Origin: Qipengyuania sp. JC766
GTDB lineage: Bacteria > Pseudomonadota > Alphaproteobacteria > Sphingomonadales > Sphingomonadaceae
Direction of reading: 5' to 3'
DNA length: 64,000 bases
Assembly: GCF_040717445.1 (NCBI RefSeq)
Contig: NZ_JBFEFL010000001.1
Coordinates: 2,428,001-2,492,000, forward strand
Shown: positions 44,251 to 52,950 of the stretch, one piece after another
Position numbering within the stretch: the stretch's first letter is position 1
Layout of the letters: every line of letters starts with the position of its first letter
Position numbers and translations under genes: made by a program
The notes under the pieces: model-generated
Seen by the model: only the letters and a program-made list of their open reading frames with translations
Told to the model about the DNA's origin: nothing
Databases searched by the model: none

Positions 44251-45102
44251 TCAGGGCTTCTTCGGGGTGGTCGTGGTCGTGGTCGTCGCCGTGGGGCTCT
44301 TGACGGTACCCGCAGCAGTCGTGCCGGCCGGCTTAGCCGTGGCGGGGGCGGTCTTGGCAGCCTTCGAAGCCTGTTGGGTCGACGCACCGGTCATGAGGGC
44401 CGGCTTCACTTCACCGTTCGAGCTCATATAGGCGAGCAGGTCGGTCGAGAAACCGCTCAGACGCGCCGCGATCTTGCGGTTGCGGCTCTGCAGCCAGTTG
44501 TAGGCCATGACGGCCGGAACCGCGACGAGCAGACCGATGGCGGTCATGATCAGGGCTTCACCGACCGGGCCGGCGACCTTGTCGATCGAGGCCGAACCGG
44601 CGAGGCCGATGTTGATCAGGGCGCGGTAGATACCGATCACCGTACCGAGCAGACCGATGAACGGCGCGGTCGCACCGGTGGTCGCGAGGAACGGCAGGCC
44701 GCCGGCGAGCTTCGTGTTGATCGAGGCTTCCGAGCGGGCAAGCGAACCGTGAAGGTAATCGTGCGATTCGGTCTTGTCGGTCATCTTGCGGTGCTCGGCG
44801 TCGGCCTTGAGGCCATCGTCGACGAGCTGGCGCCATGCGCTGTTCTGGTCGAGCTTCTTCGCGCCTTCCGGGAGCGAATTGGCGCGCCAGAAGCTGGTCT
44901 GCACATCCTTGTACTGGTTCAGGATCTTGTTCTGTTCGAGCAGCTTCGTGATCAGGATGTAGAACGAACCGACGGACATGATGACGAGCACGGCCAGAAT
45001 CGACCACGCGATCGGGCCGCCCTGTTCCATGGCTTCCCAGAATCCGAATTCATTCACCACCTCGGTGTCCGCTCCTGCGGCAGTAAGCATTTCGATAATC
45101 AT
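44251..45102 (-). CDS. exbB: ExbB/TolQ/MotA-family proton channel protein
   Basis: Protein of 283 residues. Three membrane helices are visible (about residues 29-52, 138-163, 178-205), with the large cytoplasmic loop between the first and second. LGTVIGIYRALINIG and the GEALIMTAIGLLVAVPAVMAYN signature of PF01618 are present. It forms the pentameric channel around ExbD dimers that drives TonB. The C-terminal tail (residues about 240-283) is an unusual Ala/Lys/Thr/Pro-rich sequence ending in a seven-Thr run before PKKP. It is 65 bases downstream of tonB. Confidence 0.94.
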   Translation of the reverse strand: MIIEMLTAAGADTEVVNEFGFWEAMEQGGPIAWSILAVLVIMSVGSFYILITKLLEQNKILNQYKDVQTSFWRANSLPEGAKKLDQNSAWRQLVDDGLKADAEHRKMTDKTESHDYLHGSLARSEASINTKLAGGLPFLATTGATAPFIGLLGTVIGIYRALINIGLAGSASIDKVAGPVGEALIMTAIGLLVAVPAVMAYNWLQSRNRKIAARLSGFSTDLLAYMSSNGEVKPALMTGASTQQASKAAKTAPATAKPAGTTAAGTVKSPTATTTTTTTPKKP

Positions 45103-45167
45103 TGCGAGTTTCCTCTCAGGATAAAGGTCGGTTCAAGAGTTCAATCAAACAAACGTCTGACGGATGG

Positions 45168-45944
45168 TTACTGCGGGATTTGCCACTGAACGGTACCAGA
45201 AAAGGTTCCGTCGGTCCTGTTCCCGCTGCTGTCGGTAGCGGCATTGAACCGGGCACGGCTCTGCACCAAAGAGCAAGTCGCGTCTTTGAGGGTAGACGGA
45301 GCGCTACCGCCGGTGACCGAACATGAGGTCACACGTCCATTCGATCCCACATTGACGCGGAAGCTCACGGTCCCCTCATAATCGCGATTGATCCAGCTCG
45401 AGCGATAATCGCTGTCGCGCACCCAGCCGCCATTGCTGGGGGTCGGAGGCTTCGGCGGCGCGGCCGGCGGCGGCGGCGGCGGGCAGGTCGCACTGACCGG
45501 CACCGTCTGGCCGTTCGGGCACGTCTTGGTAGCCGGCGGCGGCGGCGGACAGGCCTGTCCGATCGGGACGACACGACCGTTCAAGCAAGTCTTGGACGTC
45601 GGCTCGTCACGCGGATTCGGATCGAAATTCGAGAAATCCGGCGGATCGGGCGTGAAATCACGCGGCGGCGGTGCTTCCGACAGGCGGTTCGGCTGCGGCG
45701 GGATGACCACCGGCTGCTCGACACTCTGCGGCTCGTCCGGCGGAGGCGGGGGAGGGGTTTCCTCCGGTTCCGGCTCTTCCGGTTCTTCTTCGATATCGAC
45801 CGTGGTCACGGTCTCCTGCACCTTTTCGAATGCGCTCTGTGCCAGGCCGGTAACCAGCAAGAAGCCGATACCCACGTGGATCAATCCGACGATGATCAAC
45901 GCGATAATCCTGTTGGAGCTCATCTCCTGGTCAGCATAGGCCAT
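45168..45944 (-). CDS. tonB: Energy transducer TonB with Cys-containing repeats in the spacer
   Basis: Protein of 258 residues with an N-terminal cytoplasmic stub and a transmembrane helix (about 13-34), placing the rest in the periplasm. An acidic/proline-rich spacer (about 51-115) comes next. Two 22-residue repeats with cysteines at 120, 132, 142 and 154 follow, and then a TonB C-terminal domain starting GWVRDSDYRSSWINRDYEGT. It couples the ExbB-ExbD motor to TonB-dependent receptors. Paired cysteines in the spacer are not a feature of classical TonB. It heads the leftward cluster. Confidence 0.92.
   Translation of the reverse strand: MAYADQEMSSNRIIALIIVGLIHVGIGFLLVTGLAQSAFEKVQETVTTVDIEEEPEEPEPEETPPPPPPDEPQSVEQPVVIPPQPNRLSEAPPPRDFTPDPPDFSNFDPNPRDEPTSKTCLNGRVVPIGQACPPPPPATKTCPNGQTVPVSATCPPPPPPAAPPKPPTPSNGGWVRDSDYRSSWINRDYEGTVSFRVNVGSNGRVTSCSVTGGSAPSTLKDATCSLVQSRARFNAATDSSGNRTDGTFSGTVQWQIPQ
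45462..45593 (-). repeat. Two 22-residue coding repeats inside tonB
   Basis: Residues 118-139 (KTCLNGRVVPIGQACPPPPP and AT) and 140-161 (KTCPNGQTVPVSATCPPPPP and PA) share the pattern K-T-C-x-N-G-x-x-V-P-x5-C-P5. They are tandem with no gap. Four cysteines could form two small disulfide loops. Confidence 0.85.
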
Positions 45945-46248
45945 TCGGTTGCATCACTCCGTTATCAGCGTCGCGTTCACTGCGACGTAGCTACCCAAAT
46001 GCAAGGTGCGAAACCCTGCGAAGTTCCCATCCCCTCCATCACGAACATTGCGCAAACGGAAGGGAGAACGCAACGTTCAAAGTTGCGCCCGGGCCATCGT
46101 CCCCACGACAGGCCCGGATTCCGCGGATCATTAGCCACCCGATTTCTATCCCGCAATCGCTTTTCCGGTTAACGTCGGATTCACGGCCGGGCAGGTGAAC
46201 TGCGCCGGAGGCGATTCGCCATAATTTTTCACCGAGCTGGGAAAACCC
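45945..46248. other. Divergent intergenic control region, tonB / hypothetical
   Basis: These 304 bases separate the divergent tonB cluster and the 46249 gene. They hold no credible ORF and no clear tRNA, repeat or terminator. The region must include promoters for both directions, but I could not assign a -35/-10 pair or a Fur-box-like palindrome with confidence. Confidence 0.6.
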
Positions 46249-47100
46249 ATGAATTTCAGACGGATGTTCTTTGTCCCTGCCTGTCTTGCCATTGTCGTCG
46301 GCTGTTCGACATTGCCGCTCGGTGAGGCGTCGGGACAGGAAATCCCCATGATGCCCCAGCCGACCTATGCCGATCTGGCAGGTCTGGTGGACGAGACCGA
46401 ACTGGTGGTCCGGGCTGAGATTCGCGACCAGATCCGCCTCGCTCCGGAACGCGCGCCGGACGTGGCTCCGGGGATGGCGCGCCTATATATAGAAGCGCGC
46501 ACGGGAGCCCTCCTCTCCGGATCGGTGCCGGTTGGCGAAACCCTGCGCTACCTTGTCGATGTACCGCTGAGGTCCGATGGCAAGGTGCCCAAGCTGAAGA
46601 AGCAGCAGGTCCTCCTCTTCGCCCGCCCCGTGCCCGGTCGCACGGACGAGCTGCAACTCGTAGAGCGTGACGCGCAGCTGGCATGGACGCCCGAACTGGA
46701 AAGCCGGCTCCGTCCGATCCTGGCCGACTTCATCGCGCCCGATGCCCCGCCGGTCATCACCGGCGTGAGCGAGGGGATGTCGATCGAAGGCAATCTTGCC
46801 GGAGAGACCGAAACGCAATTCTTCCTTTCGACAGAGCGAGGCGAACCGGTATCCCTTACCATCCTTCGGCGTCCCTCCGCACAGCCGCAATGGGGCGTTT
46901 CCTGGTCCGAACTCGTGGTCCAGTCCGACAGCGCGCCAGCACCGCGGACGGTGGGCTGGTATCGTCTGGCCTGCTCGCTTCCGCGAACCTTGCCGCAGGG
47001 GATCATGCTGACGGACGATGCCGCCGCCCGGCTGAGGGCGGAACGCGATTACGCTTTCGTGCTGGAACAGCTGGGATCCTGCGAGCGCAACCGGACCTAG
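46249..47100 (+). CDS. Hypothetical exported protein (possible lipoprotein)
   Basis: Protein of 283 residues with an N-terminal hydrophobic signal. The signal ends IVVGCSTLPLG, so lipidation at Cys19 is possible, or Sec cleavage near EASGQ. The body (residues 35-280) is mixed alpha/beta by eye, with ADLAGLVDETELVVRAEIRD near the start and two cysteines near the C-terminus (LACSLPRTLP and GSCERNR). I do not recognise a domain. It lies 58 bases upstream of hom on the same strand. Confidence 0.7.
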   Translation: MNFRRMFFVPACLAIVVGCSTLPLGEASGQEIPMMPQPTYADLAGLVDETELVVRAEIRDQIRLAPERAPDVAPGMARLYIEARTGALLSGSVPVGETLRYLVDVPLRSDGKVPKLKKQQVLLFARPVPGRTDELQLVERDAQLAWTPELESRLRPILADFIAPDAPPVITGVSEGMSIEGNLAGETETQFFLSTERGEPVSLTILRRPSAQPQWGVSWSELVVQSDSAPAPRTVGWYRLACSLPRTLPQGIMLTDDAAARLRAERDYAFVLEQLGSCERNRT

Positions 47101-47158
47101 GGGCCGTAGAAGACTTTCTGGTTCCCATCGGTCGGTGTTCGGCGCTACCGGCGCCGGC

Positions 47159-48478
47159 ATGTCGACCGAGAAAACGCCACTGCGCATCGCCATAGCCGGG
47201 CTGGGAACCGTCGGGACCGGCGTCATCCGGCTGATCGATTCGAACAGCGACCTGCTTGCCGAACGGGCGGGCCGGGCGATCGAGATCGTCGCCGTCAGTG
47301 CGCGAGAGCGCCATCGGGAACGCGGCGTCGCCATCGACCGGTTCGCCTGGGAAGACGACATGACCGCGATGGCACGGCGCGACGACGTCGATGTCGTGGT
47401 CGAACTGGTCGGCGGTTCGGACGGGCCGGCACTCACGCTGGCGCGCGATACACTTTCGGCCGGCAAGGGGCTGGTGACGGCCAACAAGGCGATGATCGCC
47501 CATCACGGGCTCGAACTCTCGCGCCTTGCGGAAAGCAAGGGCGCCCCGCTCGCTTTCGAAGCGGCTGTCGCGGGCGGCATCCCGATCCTCAAGGGCCTTC
47601 GCGAAGGCGCCGTGGCCAACCGGCTGACGCGTCTTTACGGCGTCCTGAACGGGACTGCCAATTTCATCCTGTCGAGCATGGAAGAAAAGGGTGCCGACTT
47701 CGCCGTAGCTTTGGAGGAGGCCCAGCGCCTCGGCTACGCCGAAGCGGATCCGGGCTTCGACATCGACGGCACCGATGCCGCGCACAAGCTGTCCATTCTC
47801 GCCGCGCTCGCCTTCGGGTCGGAGCTCGACTACGCGTCCGTCGCCACGCACGGAATAGATAGGGTGCGTGCGGCCGATATCGTGCAGGCGGACGCGCTCG
47901 GCTATGTCATCCGGCTCGTCGCAATGGCCGATATGGACGGTTCACGTGGCGACGGTGCTTCGCTCATGCAGGAAGTCCGCCCCTGCCTCGTCCCACGCGG
48001 GCATCCGCTCTCCCATGTGACGGGCGCGACCAACGCCGTGGTGGCCGAGGGCAATTTCGTCGGGCGGCTGCTGTTCCAGGGTGCGGGTGCCGGAGACGGC
48101 CCGACGGCCAGTGCGGTCGTCGCCGACCTCGTGGATATTGCGAGGGGGACCGCCGGGCACGCCTTCTCGATTACGGCGGACGCCCTGTCCCCGTCGCCTG
48201 CCGCCGATCGCGGCGCGCGCACGGGTCGCAATTACATCCGGTTCGCGGTCAAGGACCGGACCGGCGTGCTTGCGGAAATCACGGCCGCAATGCGCGATTC
48301 CGGCGTGTCGATAGAGAGCCTGATCCAGAAGGGCCGCTCCGACAATGGCGGAGAAGTGCTGGTCGCCATGGTAACGCATGATGGCGAATGGCGCTGCGTC
48401 GAGCAAGCGGTCGAAATCCTCAACAGGTCCGAGGATCACACCGCCGAACCCCTCGTCATGCCGATCCTGGGAGCCTAA
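47159..48478 (+). CDS. hom: Homoserine dehydrogenase
   Basis: NAD(P)H-dependent reduction of aspartate semialdehyde to homoserine, the branch point to threonine and methionine. The protein has 439 residues from the ATG at 47159. The Rossmann loop is GLGTVGTGV, the catalytic domain has AAVAGGIPILKGLREG and GVLNGTANFILSSME (substrate and catalytic Lys region), and a C-terminal ACT domain (about 350-430, FAVKDRTGVLAEITAAMRDS) is expected to give threonine feedback control. The stop overlaps the opposite-strand gene by 4 bases. Confidence 0.95.
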   Translation: MSTEKTPLRIAIAGLGTVGTGVIRLIDSNSDLLAERAGRAIEIVAVSARERHRERGVAIDRFAWEDDMTAMARRDDVDVVVELVGGSDGPALTLARDTLSAGKGLVTANKAMIAHHGLELSRLAESKGAPLAFEAAVAGGIPILKGLREGAVANRLTRLYGVLNGTANFILSSMEEKGADFAVALEEAQRLGYAEADPGFDIDGTDAAHKLSILAALAFGSELDYASVATHGIDRVRAADIVQADALGYVIRLVAMADMDGSRGDGASLMQEVRPCLVPRGHPLSHVTGATNAVVAEGNFVGRLLFQGAGAGDGPTASAVVADLVDIARGTAGHAFSITADALSPSPAADRGARTGRNYIRFAVKDRTGVLAEITAAMRDSGVSIESLIQKGRSDNGGEVLVAMVTHDGEWRCVEQAVEILNRSEDHTAEPLVMPILGA

Positions 48479-48999
48479 CCCTCCGGCTCCGGATCGCGCG
48501 CCACAGGATTATCGACCGGCTCGGATTGCGGGGTGGGCGCATTCGGATCGTCCAGCGGTACGAGTCCGTGTCCTACGCGGTCCGCGTCCGATCCCGGCGG
48601 TGTATCGGGCAGTGACGCGAAATCGATGATGTAGGCAGGCGGCTTCGGACAGGGCGGGATGAAGCAGCCGCGCGCAACGACCGGACCGGGATATTTCGGC
48701 TCCAGATCGGGCGCGCGCGGCAGGCCGTCATCGGTGTTGATACCCAGTTCGGTATCGGACGCGATGCGATACTTTTCCGGATCGTCCGGCCTCCTCGCGC
48801 ACACGACGATCGTACCGTCCTCGCCGGGATCGCATCGTGGCGCGGGCTTGGGGGGAGGAGGGCCGTAGGCCTCGCGCGCCGCGTCCAGAACCTCCTGCGT
48901 ATTAGAATCGGGCTCTGCGGGCTCGGATTGCGCAAAGGCCGGGCTGCCCGCGCACAGCGAGGCCAGCATTGCCGCCACGGCCATTCTCGACATTGCCAT
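48475..48999 (-). CDS. Hypothetical secreted proline-rich protein
   Basis: Protein of 174 residues with a Sec signal (cleavage near SPAFAQ). A Pro-rich segment (YGPPPPKPAPRCDPGEDG) is followed by the short IVVCARR motif, a pattern I associate with small secreted proteins of sphingomonads. A GCFIPPCPKPPAYIIDF block near residue 110 follows, and the tail is acidic. Four cysteines are in the mature part, two of them in the CFIPPC pair. Function unknown. It lies convergent to hom (4-base overlap) and divergent from glpX (61 bases). Confidence 0.65.
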   Translation of the reverse strand: MAMSRMAVAAMLASLCAGSPAFAQSEPAEPDSNTQEVLDAAREAYGPPPPKPAPRCDPGEDGTIVVCARRPDDPEKYRIASDTELGINTDDGLPRAPDLEPKYPGPVVARGCFIPPCPKPPAYIIDFASLPDTPPGSDADRVGHGLVPLDDPNAPTPQSEPVDNPVARDPEPEG

Positions 49000-49060
49000 G
49001 AGGCCCCCCTAAGCGACTTGCGCGAAGCCCCGAGACAACCGGTAAAGGATTGAACGCCCC

Positions 49061-50044
49061 ATGAATGCCCATGACGCAGCGACCGAAAGCCAGCTCGATA
49101 GGGTCCTCGTCCTCGAACTCGTGCGAGTCACGGAGGCTGCGGCCGTCGCGGCGGCCGACTGGATCGGACGCGGCGACGAAAAGGCGGCCGATGCCGCCGC
49201 GGTCGAGGCCATGCGGCGCGCGTTCGACAAGCTGTACATGGACGGCACGGTGGTGATCGGCGAGGGCGAGCGGGACGAAGCGCCCATGCTCTATATCGGC
49301 GAGAAGGTCGGCGGTGCTCCCGGCAAGGGCCCGCGCATCGACATCGCGCTCGATCCGCTGGAAGGTACCACTATCACCGCCAAGGCCGGGCCCAACGCTC
49401 TCGCCGTCCTCGCCGCCGCGGAAGAAGGCTGCCTTCTCAACGCGCCCGATACCTACATGGACAAGCTGGCCATCGGTCCCGGTTATCCGGAAGGCATCAT
49501 CAGCCTCGAGAAGAGCGCGACCGAGAACGTGACGGCCCTGGCCGAGGCCAAGGGCGTGGCTCCGAACCTCATCAATGTGTGCGTCCTGGACCGGCCGCGG
49601 CACTCGGACATCATCGCGGAACTGCGATCGCTGGGATGCGGGGTCACCTTGATCGGGGACGGAGACGTGGCAGGCGTCATCGCGACGACCGATCCTGACA
49701 CCACGATCGACATGTATATGGGCCAGGGCGGCGCACCGGAAGGCGTGCTGGCTGCGGCGGCGCTGCGATGCGTGGGCGGACAGTTCAACGGCCGGCTGGT
49801 CTTCCGGAACGAGGATGAAAAGGCGCGGGCGCGCAAATGGGGTATCGAGGATCTCGACAGGATCTACCTGCTCGAAGATCTCGCGAAGGGGGATTGCATC
49901 TTCGCGGCGACCGGCGTCACGTCCGGGTCTCTGCTGGACGGCGTGAAGATGCTGCCGGGCGGGGTCATGACCACCGACAGCGTCGTGATGCGCGCCAGCA
50001 GCGGCACGGTCCGCTGGATCCGGGGCGAGCACCGGATCGGGTGA
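49061..50044 (+). CDS. glpX: Class II fructose-1,6-bisphosphatase
   Basis: Gluconeogenic enzyme that hydrolyses fructose 1,6-bisphosphate, Mn-dependent type. The protein has 327 residues with VVIGEGERDEAPMLYIGEKV (metal site glutamates) and DIALDPLEGTTITAKAGPNA (the DPxxGTT motif of the superfamily). TGVTSGSLLDGVK lies near the C-terminus. In related genomes glpX often follows hom; here a reverse-strand hypothetical gene intervenes. Confidence 0.95.
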   Translation: MNAHDAATESQLDRVLVLELVRVTEAAAVAAADWIGRGDEKAADAAAVEAMRRAFDKLYMDGTVVIGEGERDEAPMLYIGEKVGGAPGKGPRIDIALDPLEGTTITAKAGPNALAVLAAAEEGCLLNAPDTYMDKLAIGPGYPEGIISLEKSATENVTALAEAKGVAPNLINVCVLDRPRHSDIIAELRSLGCGVTLIGDGDVAGVIATTDPDTTIDMYMGQGGAPEGVLAAAALRCVGGQFNGRLVFRNEDEKARARKWGIEDLDRIYLLEDLAKGDCIFAATGVTSGSLLDGVKMLPGGVMTTDSVVMRASSGTVRWIRGEHRIG

Positions 50045-50134
50045 AATAGCGGGACGCGTCACTGTTGCATTCGCATGACAAAGGCTAAGCCCCGCGCGAA
50101 CCGATTCGTGCTTCAGCCGGGGAAAACGATCTTC

Positions 50135-51070
50135 ATGAAACTGATGGCCGCCAACTCCAATCTCCCGCTGGCCCGGGCGATTGCAGCCTATCTCGAAATG
50201 CCGCTGTGCGATGTCAGCGTGCGCCGGTTCGCGGACGAGGAAATCTTCGTAGAAATCCACGAGAACGTGCGGGGCGAGGATGCTTTCGTCCTCCAGTCCA
50301 CCAGCTTCCCGGCGAACGACAACCTCATGGAGCTGCTGATCTGCGTCGATGCGCTCAAGCGCGCCTCGGCCCGGCGGATCACCGCCGTGGTGCCGTATTT
50401 CGGCTATGCCCGGCAGGACCGGAAACCCGGGCCGCGGACGCCGATCAGTGCCAAGCTGGTCGCCAATCTGATCACCGAAGCCGGTGCCGATCGCGTGCTG
50501 GCCGTCGATCTGCACGCCGGGCAGATCCAGGGATTCTTCGATATCCCGACGGACAATCTTTACGCGGCGCCCGTCATGGCGGCCGATATCCAGGCCCGCT
50601 ACGGCGATCAGCAACTGATGGTCGTCAGCCCCGACGTGGGCGGCGTGGTGCGCGCGCGGGCGCTGGCCAAGCGGCTCGACAATGCCCCGCTCGCCATCGT
50701 CGACAAGCGGCGCGATCGTCCGGGCGAATCCGAAGTGATGAACATCATTGGCGAGGTGAAGGGTCGCCACTGCATTCTGATCGACGATATCGTCGACTCG
50801 GGCGGTACGCTCTGCAATGCGGCTTCGGCCCTGCTGGAAGCCGGTGCGAGCTCTGTCGCCGCGTATATCACGCACGGTGTCCTGTCGGGCGGCGCGGTCG
50901 CAAGGGTCGACGGCTCCGAACTGACCGAACTCGTCATCACCGACACGATCCGGCCGCTCGACGCAGTGCTGGACAGCGAGAAAATCCGCATTCTCACGAT
51001 CGCACCGCTGATCGGCGAGGCGGTTCGCCGCATCGCGGACGAAAGCAGCGTGAGCTCGCTGTTCGACTAG
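50135..51070 (+). CDS. prs: Ribose-phosphate pyrophosphokinase
   Basis: Makes PRPP from ribose 5-phosphate and ATP, feeding the purine genes and apt in this window. The ATG at 50135 ([20 protein letters not shown]) gives 311 residues, the usual class I length. The in-frame ATG at 50075 would add 20 basic residues and cannot be excluded. Motifs are [20 protein letters not shown] (catalytic flexible loop region), [19 protein letters not shown] (pyrophosphate/ATP) and the PRPP loop [17 protein letters not shown]. Confidence 0.95.
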   Translation: MKLMAANSNLPLARAIAAYLEMPLCDVSVRRFADEEIFVEIHENVRGEDAFVLQSTSFPANDNLMELLICVDALKRASARRITAVVPYFGYARQDRKPGPRTPISAKLVANLITEAGADRVLAVDLHAGQIQGFFDIPTDNLYAAPVMAADIQARYGDQQLMVVSPDVGGVVRARALAKRLDNAPLAIVDKRRDRPGESEVMNIIGEVKGRHCILIDDIVDSGGTLCNAASALLEAGASSVAAYITHGVLSGGAVARVDGSELTELVITDTIRPLDAVLDSEKIRILTIAPLIGEAVRRIADESSVSSLFD

Positions 51071-51076
51071 GTCCGC

Positions 51077-52090
51077 CTATGGCTGGCGCAGCTGAGCGCC
51101 GGTCTTCCGGCGACCCCAGGGCGGGGCATCGTCCGGCCCCAAACGCTCCAGCTCTTCCAGCCGCCGCGATTGCCGATGTTCCAGGTTCATCGTCATGATC
51201 GGCGGCTTCGCCGCGGCGAAACGCTTCGGCGTCTGGCGGAAAAAGGCGGTGAATTCCCTGATGAGGTGGGACTGGTCGGAATAGCGGGCGATGACCTCTT
51301 CCGCTTCCTGCTCGTCCGCCACCCCGCATAGCTGCGCCCCCAGATCGAGCGCGCGGGCCCTGCGCAAAACCTGCTTCGGGGTAAGCCCGAAGTCACGCTT
51401 GATGCGCCGCTCAAGTTGCCGCACCCCGATGCCGTGGCTTTCCGCAAAGCCGGAAATAGACATGTTCGGATCGGTAAAGGCGCCAAGGTCGAAAGCCGTC
51501 GTGACAGCGTCGGGATGCCGCGGTTGCCTTCGTTCGATGAGATCGGTGAGAATGCCTTCGATGATCTCGAACGCGCGGTCCGGTCTCATCTCGGCATCTT
51601 TCAGTTCGTGGAACTCTTCCAGTTCAAGGCCCATCGCCCTGACCGATTCGATCCGGTCGACGATCGTGTCCGCGTGAAGCCCCGTCAGGCAATGCAGGGC
51701 ACCGGCTCGCACGCTCACGCCGAGGACGAGTATCGGACCCGTCGATTTGCATGGCATGGCCTGGGACTGGGGCCCGACAAGGTAAATCCTGTTGGCAAAC
51801 TGGACTTCGCCGTCTTTCGTGGCGAGGCTCCACTGCGCGCCCGTGAACAGGCGCAGCGTGGCCGTGTCGTTGCAGAAGCTGCAATCGAGCGCGCTCTTGC
51901 CGTGCCATGCCACGTTGGTCGCATGAATCCTGCTGAACCAGGGGCGCAGTTCCGGTTTGAGCTGCCTGTGATAGGAAAGCGGGATCCCGTCGGGCGTCGA
52001 ACCGGTGTTGAGTTGCGCTTCGCCTGTTGCCGTGCTTTCGAACCGCACGTCGTCTTCCCCTATGCAGCTGGTCATTTCTCGGATGGCCAT
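51077..52090 (-). CDS. AraC-family transcriptional regulator
   Basis: About 337 residues. The C-terminal 100 residues form an AraC/XylS double helix-turn-helix: SISGFAESHGIGVRQLERRI is the first helix pair, and IARYSDQSHLIREFTAFFRQ, with the typical F-R-x-T-P-K-R-F ending, is the second. The N-terminal two thirds is a sensor domain I cannot assign. The start is uncertain: ATG at 52090 is used here, and TTG 52147 and ATG 52075 are alternatives. It ends 6 bases after prs (tail to tail) and is divergent from the phosphatase and SDR genes, which it may regulate. Confidence 0.85.
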   Translation of the reverse strand: MAIREMTSCIGEDDVRFESTATGEAQLNTGSTPDGIPLSYHRQLKPELRPWFSRIHATNVAWHGKSALDCSFCNDTATLRLFTGAQWSLATKDGEVQFANRIYLVGPQSQAMPCKSTGPILVLGVSVRAGALHCLTGLHADTIVDRIESVRAMGLELEEFHELKDAEMRPDRAFEIIEGILTDLIERRQPRHPDAVTTAFDLGAFTDPNMSISGFAESHGIGVRQLERRIKRDFGLTPKQVLRRARALDLGAQLCGVADEQEAEEVIARYSDQSHLIREFTAFFRQTPKRFAAAKPPIMTMNLEHRQSRRLEELERLGPDDAPPWGRRKTGAQLRQP

Positions 52091-52122
52091 CGAACTGCAG
52101 TCGATCTTTGTTAGGAATACCT

Positions 52123-52947
52123 TTGAGCAGAAAGAAGTTTCCCGCAAGTCCCGTTGGAAAGGGCGGCGTCGACCGTGACATCGAGCTGGCCGAGCGCCTT
52201 GCCGATGCGGCCGGTGCGATCATCAGGCCGGCCTTTCGTGCCGACTGGAAAGACGAGCGCAAGATTGACGCGTCGCCCGTAACGGACATCGACCGTGCCG
52301 CGGAAGCGGCCATGCGCGCGATCATCGAAACGGACCGTCCCGATGACGGCATCATCGGGGAGGAATACGGGACGCTGAACGAGAATGCCGGGCGGCAATG
52401 GGTGCTTGACCCGATCGACGGGACGATCAGTTTCATGGCCGGCCGCCCGATCTTCGGGACGCTTGTCGCGCTGATGCAGGACGGCTGGCCGGTGCTGGGC
52501 ATCATCGACCAGCCGATCGCGGGCGAGCGCTGGGTCGGGGCAATCGGGCGTCCGACGACCTTCAACGGGCAGCCTGCAAAGGCGCGCAGTTGCGCGGCGC
52601 TGGACTCCGCCGTTCTCGCGACCAGCAGCCCGCATTATTTCGGCGCGTCCGAGGCGGAAGGCTACATGGCTCTCGCATCGGCGGTCGGCGGCAATGCCAA
52701 GCAGGCGATGATCATCTATGGCGGGGATTGCTACAATTACGGCCTGCTCGCCTCGGGTCATCTCGACATCGTGTGCGAGGCGGGTCTGTCGCTCTATGAC
52801 TACGCGGCGCTCGTACCGGTTGTGGAAGGGGCCGGCGGGACGATGAGCGACTGGCAGGGCAATCCGCTCGACGCGCAAAGCGACGGCACGGTCATCGCTC
52901 TCGGAGATCCCGCCAGGCTGGAAGACGTGCTGGAGGCGATGGGTTAG
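52123..52947 (+). CDS. Inositol monophosphatase-family enzyme, probably histidinol-phosphatase (HisN type)
   Basis: Protein of 274 residues from a TTG at 52123 with a weak AGGA Shine-Dalgarno. The Mg-dependent phosphatase motif is VLDPIDGT at about 94-101, preceded by GIIGEEYG (metal glutamates) and followed by YDYAALVPVVEGAGGTMSDW (C-terminal metal aspartate). DPIDGTISFMAGRPIFGT matches the HisN subgroup of histidinol-phosphatases better than SuhB/CysQ. It is followed after 3 bases by an SDR gene. Biosynthetic (histidine) or catabolic (sugar or inositol phosphate) use is not settled by context. Confidence 0.82.
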   Translation: MSRKKFPASPVGKGGVDRDIELAERLADAAGAIIRPAFRADWKDERKIDASPVTDIDRAAEAAMRAIIETDRPDDGIIGEEYGTLNENAGRQWVLDPIDGTISFMAGRPIFGTLVALMQDGWPVLGIIDQPIAGERWVGAIGRPTTFNGQPAKARSCAALDSAVLATSSPHYFGASEAEGYMALASAVGGNAKQAMIIYGGDCYNYGLLASGHLDIVCEAGLSLYDYAALVPVVEGAGGTMSDWQGNPLDAQSDGTVIALGDPARLEDVLEAMG

Positions 52948-52950
52948 GTC

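Noticed and set aside
44251-44380. Possible frameshifted repeat at the exbB 3' end (GTC/ACC-rich)
   Set aside because: The Thr/Ala/Lys/Pro tail is encoded in frame up to a clean stop; the nucleotide repetitiveness follows from repeated Thr codons.
50075-50134. Twenty-residue N-terminal extension of prs
   Set aside because: It is basic, not part of the class I PRPP synthetase fold, and the inner ATG gives the usual 311 residues; kept only as an alternative.
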